Positions 34,640 to 47,427 of a stretch of 64,000 nucleotides of DNA are shown piece by piece. The notes below the pieces were generated by a model. It was given only the letters and a program-made list of their open reading frames with translations, made no database searches and was not told the origin of the DNA. Where the stretch lies: NCBI GenBank assembly GCA_963691655.1, contig OY829329.1, positions 59,781,408-59,845,407 on the forward strand, in the 5' to 3' direction. The number at the start of each line of letters is the position of its first letter. The stretch's first letter is position 1. The DNA comes from Toxonevra muliebris (taxonomy: Eukaryota; Arthropoda; Insecta; Diptera; Pallopteridae). The translations under genes were made by a program, and so were the position numbers.

Positions 34640-35670
34640 TATTCGATATATTTTGGCTCGGATATCCGAATCTACAAACATCCGAATAAATAAAGGCATT
34701 AATTATGATTATGTTGTGGATATTCAAGATGCGCCTATTGAATATCGAATATATAAAGTTTAATTTGTTTAAAAACTGTCAATTCCTCATCGATGCCACC
34801 TAAGAAATCATTTTACATTGAAATCAGGCTTAAAATTAATTAAACCTACATTCATTGATAAGCATGCAAGTATGTAAGTAAATGTAATGCAACATTTTTG
34901 GCTTAATTCAATTGCTACTGCTGCTGCTGCTGTTAATGATTATTTAAATTCAAAGTATGTAATAATAATTTATGCTGCCAGCGAATGCCAAAGAAAATCT
35001 AAACAAAAGCAAAACAAAAAAAAAAATATATTATGTGACAAAACATGTCAAAATATTACAGCAACAAGAAAACGAAAATGATTTATGAATAAGAGTTAAG
35101 ACACTTATTTACTACATAGATACACAAATATAACTATAGCGACAGTCATATGCTTTTAGAAAGACACATACAGAGAGACATGCATACCATTGGGTACAAT
35201 TTAATTACACATTTACACTTGCTACTTATTGTAGGTGTGTAAAATGAGTGTTAAGTAGATAGAGCCACGCACTTTTCAAACAAGAAATCATAATAAAAAA
35301 AATAAAAAAACGTAATGAAAAAGATATGATGACAAACTACACAATATTACACTATACTACAAAATATGCGTGTCTATATCATACACATTCTTAGATATAT
35401 CAGATACATATACGAATGCCTCTCTTTTATGCGTGTATTTAATTCGCATTTTTTTCTCAACACATTTTTAACATTTATTCATAAATACATACTACTAATT
35501 AATGTCTTAATTATCTCAATGCAAAAACAAAAACAACAAAAAATATATTTAATTAGTTTTGATTTCATATTTGGCATTAATTAAATGTGATTTTAATTCA
35601 AAATGTCATAATAATCATGACAAAAATCTTTAACAAAAGAGGGGAAATATATACTTCAAAACTTGAATAA
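34640..35670. other. AT-rich spacer
   Basis: It contains a short (ctg)n run near 34918-34933 and A-tracts near 35016-35030 and 35295-35310. No coding or repeat-end signal is seen. It ends with TAA at the edge of the next inverted repeat. Confidence 0.4.
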
Positions 35671-36949
35671 CACAGTGCAACATATATTTTCTGGACAAAA
35701 CCAAACCAATCTCAAACGTTAGTATTTGACCTCAGTAACAAAAGCCCCAATCCCTTTTTGCTCCACTACGTCACAATTCTTTTTCACTGTGGATAGATTT
35801 TTTGGTCAAAAATCGAATCAAACAATGAAAAAAATCATATACAAAATTTTGCTTAAGGTGGTTCTTGTCTTGGACGACCTATATTAAAATTTTCCGAGGA
35901 ATATTTCCTTAGGACATTTTAACCCTCTAGCTCCCAATAGAATGGGTCATTTTGGGCTCTTTTATTAAAAACTCCTTAAAAGCTAGGATTTAGGGGAGGT
36001 AAAGGGTTTGAAGGAGTGCAATAGATCTCTTAAGGTCGTAGTACATCACACCCTTTCTAATCAATCAATCAAAGGGTTTGAACTATTCCACAAAAATATT
36101 CTCCAAAAAATTTCATTAAGGGTCACCAAAGATAAGTAGCCTTTAGAAGTTAAAGGTAAGACATAAATTAAGAAATTAAGTGTTAAGATTTGTAAGCATA
36201 TATTGCAAAGTTCGATATTATGTATAATCAGTAATATCCTTTATAATGGAGTTTTCAAAAATATTAATAAATTTTGTTATATCTGCGGCCATTTCACGCT
36301 ATTCCATCGCAGGTAAGGTTGTTTCAGCTAATGTTTGAACTAATATTGGCGTATGAAAAATACTATGACCAGAAATTCATTTTTGATGTTCCGTGCGAGG
36401 GCCGGTGATTACCACACCGTTACAATATTATTAAAGGATTCTCTGCTGCTAAAAATTTCGATGTTCTGTACTTACAGCACATATTACAAGGATATTACTA
36501 ACCATCCTTACAAATAAATTTCTTAACACATTATTTCGTTTTTTTTTTATGTGTTACCTTTAACTCTTAGAGGCTACTTGTCTTCGGTGACCCTTAGTGA
36601 AATTTTCCGGAAAATATTTTTGTGGAAAGTTTTAACCCTTGGCCTCCCCTTTAACTTAGCTTTTAAGGAGTTAGGGGGTTAAAATGTTCTAAGGAAATAT
36701 TTTTTGGAAAATTTTAATATAGGCTACCCAAGACAAGAACAACCTTAAATAAAATTTTTCAAATGATTTTTGTCATTATTTGACTCGATTTTTGCCCAAA
36801 AAGTCAAAATTTCAAACCACTGTAAAAAAAAATTGTGACGCAAGTGGAACAAAAAGGGATCGGGGCTTTCGTTACTGAGGTCAAATACTAGTGTTTGCGA
36901 TTGGTTTCGTTTTGTCCCGAGACATTGACCCTCAAATTGTTGCATAGTG
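35671..36949. mobile_element. Long inverted-repeat (foldback-like) element, 1279 bp
   Basis: The left arm (35671 to about 36200) and the reverse complement of the right arm (about 36500-36949) match over 400-500 bases. For example, gtatttgacctcagtaac occurs in both, as do aaagccccratccctttttg and attaaaattttccraraaa. The termini read cacagtgcaaca and, inverted, cactatgcaaca. TAA stands directly outside each end (35668-35670, 36950-36952), so a 3-bp TAA duplication is possible. The loop is about 300 bases without a transposase frame. Each arm contains a ttaaccc...gggtt palindrome. The arms differ by substitutions and indels, so the element is not young. The superfamily is unknown. Confidence 0.7.
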
Positions 36950-36952
36950 TAA

Positions 36953-38429
36953 TAATTTCCTTTTAGTTTTCTTATTTATACATTTTTTTAAATGCATATA
37001 TTCTAATTTTTTTTTGCGTTTATTTATTTTAGCGTAGGTGTTTAGCTAAAATTTAAATACATTTGTATTTATTTATGTTTTTCTGTCTTAGCTTCACAAT
37101 ATTTACATACATATATTTTTTTAAATACACTCTTTTAAATAAATAAAATGCAAAAACTTAAACTAAAAAATCGCATTAATCACCTTTACTTTGATTTGAC
37201 AGCTGTCATTTATCTTCTTCTTACACTTTTTTCTGCTACATCTTCTAATTTTGCTATAAGTATGTATGATTCTTTGCAAAGAATCACGCATTTTTATACC
37301 CTACATTCGAAATATGCAAACAGTTTTTTATTATACTTCATCGTTTTCTTTAATCCCTAGCACGATCTAAGATATCAGCAACACCTACTCGCCATTTTGT
37401 TACGTTTCCGGCAACCGATTTCAACTTTATTCATGATTTTACGTTACGCGCTCTACACTTTCAATCGTTCTTTTTCATGATCTGTGGTATCAGCCTGAAG
37501 ACCTTCCACTGCTAACCACTGAGGGTTCCACTCTGCGAAGGGTGTGCCTTATTCAAGCTCATTTTTGCTTCCTTATCCAAATGCCAAACTGCTCAATTTT
37601 TTATCGGTAAAGTAAATAGTTCCTCGTTGGATATTGTGTCAAGCCAGAAGCAGGTAAGTCCTTTAAGTAATTATAGCTCTATGTAATCCGAAAATCTCAT
37701 TCAGTATCATTTAGAAAATGCAAATTATGTTTCAAGTCAAGAGGATATCAATTTAACTTTAACAAATCACAAACCACACATTGTAGCTTGAGAAATTAAT
37801 GAAATGTGCTGAGTTAAGACCACAAAGAAGAGAGAAGACAATAGTATTATAATTTCTTTCGTTTATTCTTTATTTAGACCGACAAATGCGGCTAAAAATG
37901 CAACCGTTCGACCGTAGAAAAAAAATGCTGAGGTCTGACTACTGTTTTATTTGTCATTTGAAACAATATTAAGTAGATAGTTTTAGATCGTATTAGTAGC
38001 TCGATTGCACTGACGGAAATCGGGCGTTGTGACATTAGCATAAGTTACATACAAAATGAAAATAAAACTGATGACAAGCTTAATTCACTCAAAAGATGAC
38101 TACATTCTATGTAGGCACTAGAGGTTTTAAAGGTCTTCTCCCTTCCCGAGAAATAAACTCAGGCGTAAATTTTCCTTAAGTTTTTTAAAGAACGAAAATA
38201 CTACATTCTTTTCTTACTATCTTCTAATCCCAGGATTCGCTGGTATATCTAGGATTCTTTGCCTTCAACATACTAAAAAAAAAAAATGTCAGTTAAAGTA
38301 TATTCTCTAAAGGAAACAATGCCTGAGGAACTAGTCCTTGTTTCCCCATGAATACTTTACAAGCCATTACGAGAAGGAACTCGGACTATCCTCTTCACCC
38401 AAATGAAGCTTTTTTTTATGTGACTGTTA
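36953..38429. other. Non-coding spacer
   Basis: AT-rich to mixed DNA with no protein motif. An A run lies near 38275-38286. It ends at the SINE target duplication. Confidence 0.4.
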
Positions 38430-38438
38430 TACACTTGT

Positions 38439-38760
38439 GGTCGCCGTAATCTAGTGGTTAGTGTGTTGTACTGCTACGCAGAGGTGCCGTGGTTCATATC
38501 TCGGCACGCTCAAAAATCAAAAATAGAAAATATAAATTTTTCTACACGGCACCACCTCTTGGCTGGCAATGGCAAGCCTCCAAGAGTAAAAAATGTCCAT
38601 GAAAAGCATTTCACTTCGCCGTTCGGCTTCGACATAAAACTGTAGTTCCCTTCCATTCGTGCATAAATATAACTCGCACAACATGAATGGATGCGAAAAG
38701 CTCGGCCTTGGCTCTCCAGGGGCTGCTGTGCCATAATAGTAGTATAGTAGTAGGTATATG
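38439..38760 (+). mobile_element. tRNA-derived SINE, 322 bp, with 9-bp target duplication
   Basis: The head (38439-38508) looks like a tRNA. ggtcgccgtaatctagtggttagtg holds a Pol III A-box, and gtggttcatatctcggc (about 38490-38506) is a B-box form of GGTTCRANTCC. The body has cacctcttggctggcaatgg, aagcatttcacttcgccgttc and aaactgtagttcccttcc, words found again at 55870-55935 and 58050-58215. The tail is tag-rich (gtgccataatagtagtatag). The nonamer tacacttgt flanks it (38430-38438 and 38761-38769). A Pol III promoter plus target duplication marks it as a SINE moved by a partner LINE. The (tag)n tail rather than poly(A) hints that the partner is a LINE with a simple-repeat 3' end. Confidence 0.85.
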
Positions 38761-38769
38761 TACACTTGT

Positions 38770-39374
38770 TTTAGAAGACTGGAGAGACTCATAGCCTGCG
38801 TTGCATAATTGTTTAGCAGCACTACAACCTGATAGATTTCCCATCTTCCATACACATACGACATTCTTTCTCATTGAACTTAACAAACTGGTTTAAGTTT
38901 CGGTACAGATGAAAGTGGACACGCCGTTAAAAACTCTATTTTGAATAATAATAAATTTGATGTTAGTGCCTTATCAAATTAAGGTAGCGACATAATGTCC
39001 AGTTAAAAACCTACTACTTGCAATCTTAGACCGCATTTGTTCAAAACGATGCGTCAGTTCGGAATGAGGGACAGGATTAAATTTCAAATATGCTATTTCT
39101 TCATCACCCACTTTTCAATAGGCATTTTGGAAGAGTCCCAGATGAGTCTGCCGAAGAGATCAAGGCCAATGCACACCAATGCTGTTATACTGGCCTGGTA
39201 CCCAATTAAACATTAATTTTTATAGGTAAATAAACCATAAAGAACATGAAAAACTCTCAGAACAGTTTCGGAAAGAAGTTCCACCATGAAAAGGACCTTT
39301 GAGCAGCCAGGCTACTAGAGAATAAAATTTTTAGCTCCACCTTGTAACTCTTGCTTGGTGGTTCTTTGAATTTT

Positions 39375-39409
<35 letters not shown>

Positions 39410-41540
39410 GAACAAGAAGTTATTCAGAAATTTGATTCCTTGCATGTATATGTGCCACTCAGTTTCTTAAAAGTTACTGAAAATTTAAATTTCATAAAAT
39501 TTTAAATTTATTTTGATTCAAAATTAAATCAAGATTTTTCTACTGATTAGATTTAGTAAAAAAAAAACACACATGAAAGTAACAGATCGAAGGAGAAATT
39601 TTTGGGTATGAATCCTTCCCTCCTTTCTCTGTTCCCTTTTCCCGTTACTCCATAATTAAAAGACTTCTTGAAGAAACGAAAAGACTGGAACATATCCTTT
39701 AAGTAACTTCTGCATTCGCTAGAGTCTTGATAGATCATTATAGAGTATCGGGCCAATGCTTTCTCACTTAAATTCTATTAAGAAGAATACAGAACAGAAT
39801 AGCCACATAGAGATTCTTCTAAAGAATTACAATAATAACAACAACAACAAAAACCAATCAATTATCGCAACCCACCAAGAAGACGTAACACGCACGTACT
39901 CAACAAAAACAGCAACAAATAAGCTTATTCCTCTACTATGAACAAAAATGAATGAAGCTTTGAGTTTTTTTTTTTTTTTTTGTAATCGTATGCGACGATT
40001 GTCGTTTCTAATTTGAAACAAACGCACAATGGGAGAGTGAAACGAGAAAGAGAGAGAGAGAAAAGAAGAGAGACAAAAATCATAAAGTAAGAAGCTTGCA
40101 CTTTAGAATCGCACAACACAACAGAGTATAAGAAAAACAAAACTTTTATTGTTATTCTAAAGTTGTTGCTGTTGTAATGGCTGTTGCTATTGGTGAGTTT
40201 TAGTAGTGATCCACTGAGTGCGATTGAAACTGTGTGTGTGTGTGTGTGTGTATGTGTGTAAAAATTTCATTCTCAGAAGCTATGATCGAAACTGAAACTT
40301 TTTTGTTTTCTATGATTGCCATGAGTGCTTTTTTCTGTTGTTGTTTGTATCTGTGTGCGTGCGTGTGTGTGTGTGTGCTGCTGTTGCTTGCGTTTTGTCG
40401 CACAACAACACTACACACACGCAGCATTTTTACATCTGCACATAAAACAACTTCAAGGTTAGAGGGTTACTGACTTTGAAAATAAAATTTGAGCTTTTTC
40501 TTTTTTTTTGTTTGGTCTTTTAGATTTTTGTATTGTTCCTTCTCGCATTTTTAATGGTTTTAAATTATTGTTGTTGCCATTTTGTTGCTGCTGCTATTTA
40601 GTTTTTTTTTTTTTGTTTCTTCATCTAACAATCCAGCATTAGCGTTTTTTTTTTTCTGGTTTGTTTCACAGCACGCAACAGCTAACAGCAGTGAGCAGCA
40701 TTGAGTACCAACTCGAAGATACTCATAAATAAAAATGTCATAGAATAGAACAAAAATGGCATCACGATCGCATAGAACAGGTAGTAAAAAGTATTTAGAT
40801 ACATATCTCATGTGTATGTGTGTCGGTTTGTAATAATGTATTACTAAAATCTAAAGCTTCTATTTTGCTATTGTTACTGTATTTCTATTCCATTCCTTTT
40901 TTTGTTCGGAAATGGTGGGTATATAATTTTTGAGGTTTTCTCGCATTTTCTGCATTTTCGTAAACAACTTTACAATGCTTTTTTCTGTTGAGTGGGTATA
41001 AAAAAAGTACAATTTGCAATTATAAAAACAGCCGAAAATGTAAAAAAAAAAAAAAAAATTATGTTATTATAAATTAGAATATTTTTATTTAGTATTCATG
41101 ATTTCTCTTTTGTTGTGTTTATATATCTATTGTAAAGTATGCAAAGCAAAGTGAAGGGTTTCGGTTGTTGCTTATTTTTATGCACTTGTATGGTAAAGTT
41201 AAGTCTCTGAAATTATTCTTATTCTATAGAAGTTGAAATTATAGAACGAATAATTGACACGAGTTGATTTTTTTTTGAGTACCAAGCTTGTCTTAGCCAA
41301 GACTGATACGTAAGTATATGAAAAATGAACTAATGTAGGCGTAATGGGAGATATAAAAAGATGGACGACAACGTTACTTGCCCATAGTTTGCGTGAAGCA
41401 CTACCGGCTATGTACCAGTTGAATGAGTCGAACCCATTGGAGACTTTGGGAGTACGGTGGAATATTTGTATTTCACTTTCTCCGCTTAATCGTTAGTATG
41501 ATTGACATCTACTTGCATTGGGCCTATGAATATTTGACAG
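38770..41540. other. Non-coding region with simple repeats
   Basis: A pure A31 run at 39376-39406 follows mixed DNA and could be a retroelement tail, but no body is recognisable before it. (TG)10 is at 40231-40250, GT-rich DNA near 40357-40378, GAGA words near 40041-40072 and poly(T) near 39965-39980. 40800-41540 is AT-rich. No coding motif is seen. Confidence 0.45.
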
Positions 41541-41841
41541 GCTGAGCGGAAAAGCGGCCTGAAACTTATATAAGAGCAAAAGTGAAAAAATTTAGAGTGT
41601 CAGTGCAAGAATGGCATAAGTAATACGGTTTAAAGTGAAAATGAAACGCCATGAAAGTAAGAACAAAAATGGTATAACAATTCTTTCAGAGCAAGAACAG
41701 CATAGTTTTTTATTCCGTTTTCGCTCTGAACATATTTCGTTTCACTTTTGCTCTGAACATATTTCGTTTTGCTTTTGCTCTTAAGTAAAATTATTCCATT
41801 TTTTTTCGGAACGTAGAAGTTATACCACTTTTCCTCTCAGC
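41541..41841. mobile_element. Possible ~300-bp inverted-terminal-repeat element (MITE-like)
   Basis: The left end gctgagcggaaaagcgg is matched in inverted form at the right (complement of ccacttttcctctcagc, 41825-41841), 15 of 17 bases. Inside, gagcaaaagtgaaa (about 41574) and its complement tttcacttttgctc (about 41740) form another inverted pair. A 27-base unit beginning gctctgaacatatttcgttt is tandemly repeated at 41723-41781. No target duplication is clear. Ends and inner pairs support a small foldback or MITE. Confidence 0.45.
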
Positions 41842-44613
41842 TTCTCATTTGTAAGTGGAATTGTCCCTGGGCATCAGATTTCCATAGCAGCCAAAAGTTT
41901 CAACGAAATGCTAAATATTTTCACCCATAGGCCTCTTCGAAAATTCCCACAAGTAAAATGTTTCCAACAAAAATAAGTTTGCCAAGAAATGGTGAGGGGA
42001 GAGAGGGGAGTGCTTTAACATGAAATCATTTTTTTGTAATTTTGTCAATTTTGGATTACGTGCCGTTGGAACAATTGAAACTGCAGTTCTTAAATTAGAC
42101 TAGAATTGCATTGTTTGTTTTTTTTTTATATCCCGCACAGAAAACTTCATGTGAGCCAGAGCACCAGATGTTTAAATTATTCCAGATCCACGTCTTGTGG
42201 TTAAAGGGGAATAGTCCGTTCTTAGGCATATACTTCACCTTGTTCTTTGGAGAACAGCCTAATTTAATGAGTCTATCGTTTGGAAATATTGAAATGTGGT
42301 TGACCACAAAGTTCTCGAATATTTTTGTGTGGATCCGAGTACTAAGTTCTGGCTTACTTAAATTTTTGTTCTCAGAGACTTAATGCATGGTTTCGATAAA
42401 GAGGTTTGTGGTAAGCTTCAAGCCTGATACGCAACTGATGATTTGAAGTCAAAGGGAATTCTTGGGACAAATTAGTTCGTTCTCCGATAAAAATTGAAAA
42501 CTTTTCAGTCAACTTCTTTTAATCTTTACTTGCTATATCCATTATCCATCTGACGACATATTTTTAAAACCTTTCCCTGGCGGAATTTCTTGTTATATCC
42601 ATTTTTGTACTGAAGCTTCCTTTTTGCTTTTATATCTATGGAGCGTTTGATTTTGAGAATTTACATGCCGTTGTTGTCCGGGCTGAGGTACTCATTTTGA
42701 TAAAAATTGTGAAGAGAATGAATGGTCGAATGTGTACTTGTTCGAAAATTTAGGAAGAATCTATTAAACACCAAAAGGTTTTTTTTTCTCAAAAATCCAT
42801 ACACGAAGATTGGGTTTCAAATTCTATCCTGACTTTTTTTCTGTGCACATAAAATGCTGACCCTTTTCTAGTGGGACTGTAACAAATGTTTATTTGGTGA
42901 TTAACCTAAATTTTCGTTTTTTTTTTCAGTTTCATTAATTTTGTTTCACAGAACTTATTGTAAAACTAATACTGAGCTAATGCTAAAAAAGCTAGGGTGC
43001 TATTAATTAAATTTACCCTGCGGGAATATCCAAGCCCAAACCATCCATGAAATAAGAAAAAAACAAACGTATACCTAATACACGCATTTGAATATTCGCA
43101 CTTTGTAAACAAAAAAATTATTTAAATTATTAAAGACACGTTTGATGTGTGAAAAAATATGTTTGAAATTGTTTGCACAAGTGCATAGATGGTCTCGAAT
43201 TCCAAATAATTGACAAAAAAAAAAGATTGGGAGTAATTAAATAAAATATGTTATGTTGATAAACAAAACTAGTTCAAGCGCTAATAGCACTCCTATTCAT
43301 ACTTTTCGATTGCGATAAATATTAATAATTTTTATGACATAACAACAACAACAAAAACCGCAAAGAAAACAATTGGCTGGTAGAAATTCTAAATGAGTTA
43401 AACACAAAAAAAAAAAAAAAAGTTTCCTTTAACAAAATATACGAATTTGATACAAGAAAAAAAAAAATAAATTCATTTTATTTCTTGAGGTTATTGCACT
43501 TTCTAATATACAAAAAATTAAAAAAAAAACTCAATAGCAACAACAACAATTAAATGAAGTAAACAATATAGCGTACTGTATGTGAAAGAGAAGCATCGAG
43601 GCACACAAAAAAAAAAATTCTACAACAGCAATAACAAACACATTCGCGCAGCAATCAGCAACAACAGCAACAAAAAAGAAAATATCATAGAAAAACAGCA
43701 ATAGAAATAACAGCAGCAACAATAACAACAACAACTAAAAACAAGCAATCAAATTCGCATACAGCAAAAAAAAAAAAAAAAAAAAACCAAAAACTTTGAA
43801 TGTAATATGCATGTGTGTGAGCCCGAGCCTTAAATTCGCATGTGCGTTCATTTCCATTCGCATTATCTCTATGTATATATGTGAGTGAGTGTGAGTGTGT
43901 GTGTGTGTATTTCAAATGCTCTGATGATGCAATACTTTGCTGCTGTCCATTACTGCGAGTTCTTCTAATGACACTACTCTATTCAACACTTTGCCTTTCT
44001 CTTTGCTTTATACAATGCTCCAAAATACACTCACACACATAAACATATGCATACACTCAACAACGCAACGACTTTGCAATTTCTCTTTGCGTTTTGTTGT
44101 TGTTGTTTTTCTTCTTTTTTTTTTTGCTGAATTGACTGCGCTCATTGCTGCGTGTATATTCTGAAAAACACAAGCACTCACATACACATACACTCTTGTG
44201 TATAAATGCAGGGGAGCAACAACAGCAAATCGAATATCAAATGTGTTAGTATAAAAAATTGCGTTCATTTTCAAAATGTCTTTTCTCTGTGTGTATGTAT
44301 GTGTATGTATGAATATATTTACTAAATTCGATTCGCCAAAAGTAGTAATAACAACAGGAACAGCATAACACAAACAGCAATAACTAGAACAACAACAACA
44401 GCACCGTCATCATCATCACCATGAATCGCAACTAAGAACAGCAACACATCAACGCACTAAAAATGGCGATTCATCATCATGCTGTATGCGCGTGTGTTTC
44501 TCTAATTCTTTTTTTTTCTGGTTCTTTTATTATTTGTTTATTTCATTCTTTCACTATGTGTCCACTTAACAAGTTTTTTGCATTTAAAGTTAGAAAACTG
44601 AAAGAAACATATA
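41842..44613. other. Non-coding region with CAA/poly(A) and GT repeats
   Basis: 41842-43050 is AT-rich without motifs. 43370-43800 is rich in caa/aca words and poly(A) (about 43400-43420, 43767-43786). GT-rich runs lie near 43881-43911. CA-rich DNA occurs near 44030-44060 and 44170-44195, and cat/caa triplets near 44393-44425. Frames here are repeat translations. Confidence 0.45.
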
Positions 44614-44688
44614 CTCGCCTAAGAAATCATTTGGCGTATGTGTGAACAAATTCATATACCTATACGCCAAATCAATTCTCAGGCGACG
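44614..44688. repeat. Short palindromic repeat (hairpin), copy 1
   Basis: tcgcctaagaaatcatttggcgtat is followed ~20 bases later by its near complement, atacgccaaatcaattctcaggcga. The same ~76-bp palindrome occurs at 59617-59692. Two dispersed copies with long matching arms point to a tiny MITE. Confidence 0.6.
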
Positions 44689-45500
44689 ATATACGATTAT
44701 ATGCATACATACATATAGAAAGGTTTAAGTTTCAACCAAAGAATAACTATCTTCCTCTTCTTTGGTTAAACACTGTGAGAAAAATGAGTGCAAATGCACT
44801 AATACTGAGTTGCTACCTTCTAATGATTGAGGAGATCAAAGAATACGCTATGTGACAAAATTCAAAGTGTTGTGGTCATGTGGGTTAATTTCGGAGATAA
44901 TGCAATTTCTAGAGACAGAGTCTAGCAATTTATATAGTCCTTGATATTACTATTTTAAAGTAGATTGTGTGGGAGGTAGGCGCAGCTATTGTCCAATGTT
45001 GTCAATTTCTACAACTGTTATTTAAGTGATTTAATTTACTTCAGTATTTCCCTCAATATTAGAAAATTTAATTTCTATGTCAGTTGTCATGTCCACTTGA
45101 CCGGATTTACTCATTTGAGAACTTGACTAGTACCTGGCTTTAAAGAATATCAGTTTCAGTTTAATAATCCAGTCATTATAAAGATTTTCATCATAATAAT
45201 TCTTATGTGAGATTTTTCTTCGGTAATTGTTAGTGGGGGTATGTTAGATGGAAAACCAACAAAAATCAGTTCTGGGGTTGCAGAGCGACCCCCCAAAAAA
45301 CGCCCTCTTTGGTGAAAAAAACCTTTTTTACTAATAACTCGTTAACCGTTAGAGATATCAAAAAATTATCTAACACACATAAAGAGCTTAAGTGATTTCC
45401 TAAAACAAAGGTTTTAATTAATTGTTTCGTATATGTAATAGTTTTCGAGATATTCAGTATTTAAAACATTGCAAACTTTGTAGGTACTTTGGATGTACTG
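44689..45500. other. Non-coding spacer
   Basis: AT-rich to mixed; no motif recognised. 45240-45480 has composition like non-coding parts of DNA transposons (ccccccaaaaaacgcc, then aataactcgttaacc), but no ends could be fixed. Confidence 0.35.
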
Positions 45501-47427
45501 TGGATGCGCGCGCATCTTTGTTTACTCGAATTTTAAACAAGCTAAAATAAACAAGCTAGGAAAAAAATCAAAATGGGTTTTGAAGGGAATATAAATTACA
45601 ACATTCTCTGCTATTTTCATAATAATGGATAATTTTTCGTATATAAACATAATGATATAGTATAGTTGCCTGTTGGTTTTTGCTGTTTTAACTATTTGCA
45701 GACCTAATAAAAATAAGTGGTTTGACTATATGTTACAAATTTATTGTCTTTTAGTTCAAGACATTACTTCTAAAAATGCTGATAAGTTACTAATAAAAAC
45801 ATTCACATTTTGCAATTTTACAAGCATATTAAAACAAATTAAACAAATTTTTTTCTGTTCACATATCTTTTAACAATATTTTCATTAAATTTAAAAGTTA
45901 AAAAATTGCATTATAAAAAAATGAACAAAAATTTGCCAAAATTTGGCTGATTTTAATATGCTGATAAAATTACAAAATGTAAATGTTTTTGATAGTTTTT
46001 TAGGAGACTATGAAAATTAAATCTAGAGGTTAATTTTCAAAGTCATGACTTAAGTTCATGTCAATTTCGTTATTTGAAGTTATATATAAACAGGCTTAAT
46101 GAACAAATGTAGTCATCACAACAACAATGTATATAGAGACGGGCAAATCAGACGGCCGTTTCGGAATCCGCCACAATTCCTCATCAGTGATCTTAGTGAT
46201 AGTTCTTAATCTTTCAATATCCTATATAAATGTAAATGTTTTTATTTCTTACCTTTCAGCATTTTCGGAAGTAATGTCTTGCACTAAAAGATAATAAATG
46301 TGTAACATTTAGTGAAACCAGTTGTTTTTATTAGGCCCGCAAATAGTTAAAGTAGCAAAAACCAATAGGCAACTATACTATATCATTATGTTTATATACG
46401 AAAAATTATCCATTATTATGAAAATAGCAGAGAATGTTGTAATTTATATTCCCTTCAAAACCCAGTAAGGTGGCTGAAGACATGCTTGAACGCGTAAATT
46501 CCGATCCAACGTTCATCGAACGCATCATAACTGGTGACGAGACATGGGTTTTCGAGTACGACATGCAAACAAGTCAACAATCATCGGAATGGCGCGCCAA
46601 AAATGAGCCGAAACCGAAATCGCAACGCACACAAAAGGTTGGCTTGTTCTTAATGACGCCGTAACCAAACTAAATGACACATAGCAATAAAAATTCACAG
46701 AATAGTGGTTGACAGTTGTGCCAACCTGGGAAAAAAAATTTTTTGAAATATTCTCAGAGGGAAAATTTAAAATGAGAATTACGGGTACTTATTTGACAGA
46801 ATGTATATTATTATGTTTATATACTAAAAATAATTCGTAGTCAATGAAAATGGCAGAGAATGTTGTACTTTATGTCCCCTTCAAAACTCATTTTGAGTTT
46901 TCTTCCAAGCCTATTTGTAACAAAAGCTTATATTTTTTAAGAGTATTGTGTCTACGTTTCGAAAACAAAAATTGGTCCAATAACAATATCAAAAAAAAAA
47001 AAAAAACCAATCAAAGAAGTAGAGTATTTCATCACTTAAAGAAAATGTCCCATCTGTAATTGAAATAAAATTAATGTTACAACACTCGCTTAAAAATGTT
47101 TTAAAGTTTTTCACATAATATTTTATTTGCATTTAATGATTTAAAGGCATTTGTAATGGATTTAAACATATTTTCATATATTTATGGCTAATTTTATCAT
47201 AATCTTCAAAAATATCCTTTCTGAAGACATTTATATTACATTTTATGACATTTATAACATAAAAAATTATTTGTTGCCAATAAAAGTGGCAGAGAATGTT
47301 GTACTTTATATCTCTTTCAAACCACTTCTTGATTTTTCCTCCTAGCTTGTTTCGTTTTCGAGAAATTCAATTTTTCGTATAGGCTCCGTGCGAAAAAATT
47401 CAAATAAACAAAGATGCGCTCGCATTA
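45501..47427. mobile_element. Foldback-like inverted-repeat array
   Basis: 45572-45800 and the complement of 46243-46464 match over about 220 bases (for example ttttgaagggaatataaatt and catttattatcttttagt forms), making a large hairpin. Pieces of the same arm recur in direct order at about 46790-46895 and 47260-47430, each with gcagagaatgttgta. The outer ends tgcgcgcgcatctttgttta (45506 on) and, inverted, tgcgagcgcatctttgttta (to 47427) are a further matching pair. The structure resembles foldback-type elements whose arms are built of repeats. No transposase of its own is visible; a mariner fragment lies inside (46465-46664). The superfamily is unassigned. Confidence 0.6.
46465..46664 (+). 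pseudogene. Mariner transposase fragment (third mariner type)
   Basis: The frame reads VAEDMLERVNSDPTFIERI, then ITGDETWVFEYD with the first catalytic Asp intact, then SSEWRAKNEPKPK, all standard for the middle of a mariner (DD34D) transposase. It ends in TAA at 46662-46664, and the second and third catalytic regions are absent. The start abuts the right arm of the inverted repeat at 46464. It differs from mariner A/B in the residues around the Asp motif, so it is a separate lineage. Confidence 0.8.

Noticed and set aside
39376..39406. Processed pseudogene tail
   Set aside because: An A31 run is clear, but no coding or repeat body could be recognised upstream, so no parent is claimed.
41723..41781. 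CRISPR-like tandem repeat
   Set aside because: Only two full 27-bp units with no spacers, in eukaryotic DNA; a simple tandem duplication.
43531..44373. Long Leu/Val- and His/Thr-rich frames
   Set aside because: Translations of CAA/TTG, GT and CA tracts on both strands.
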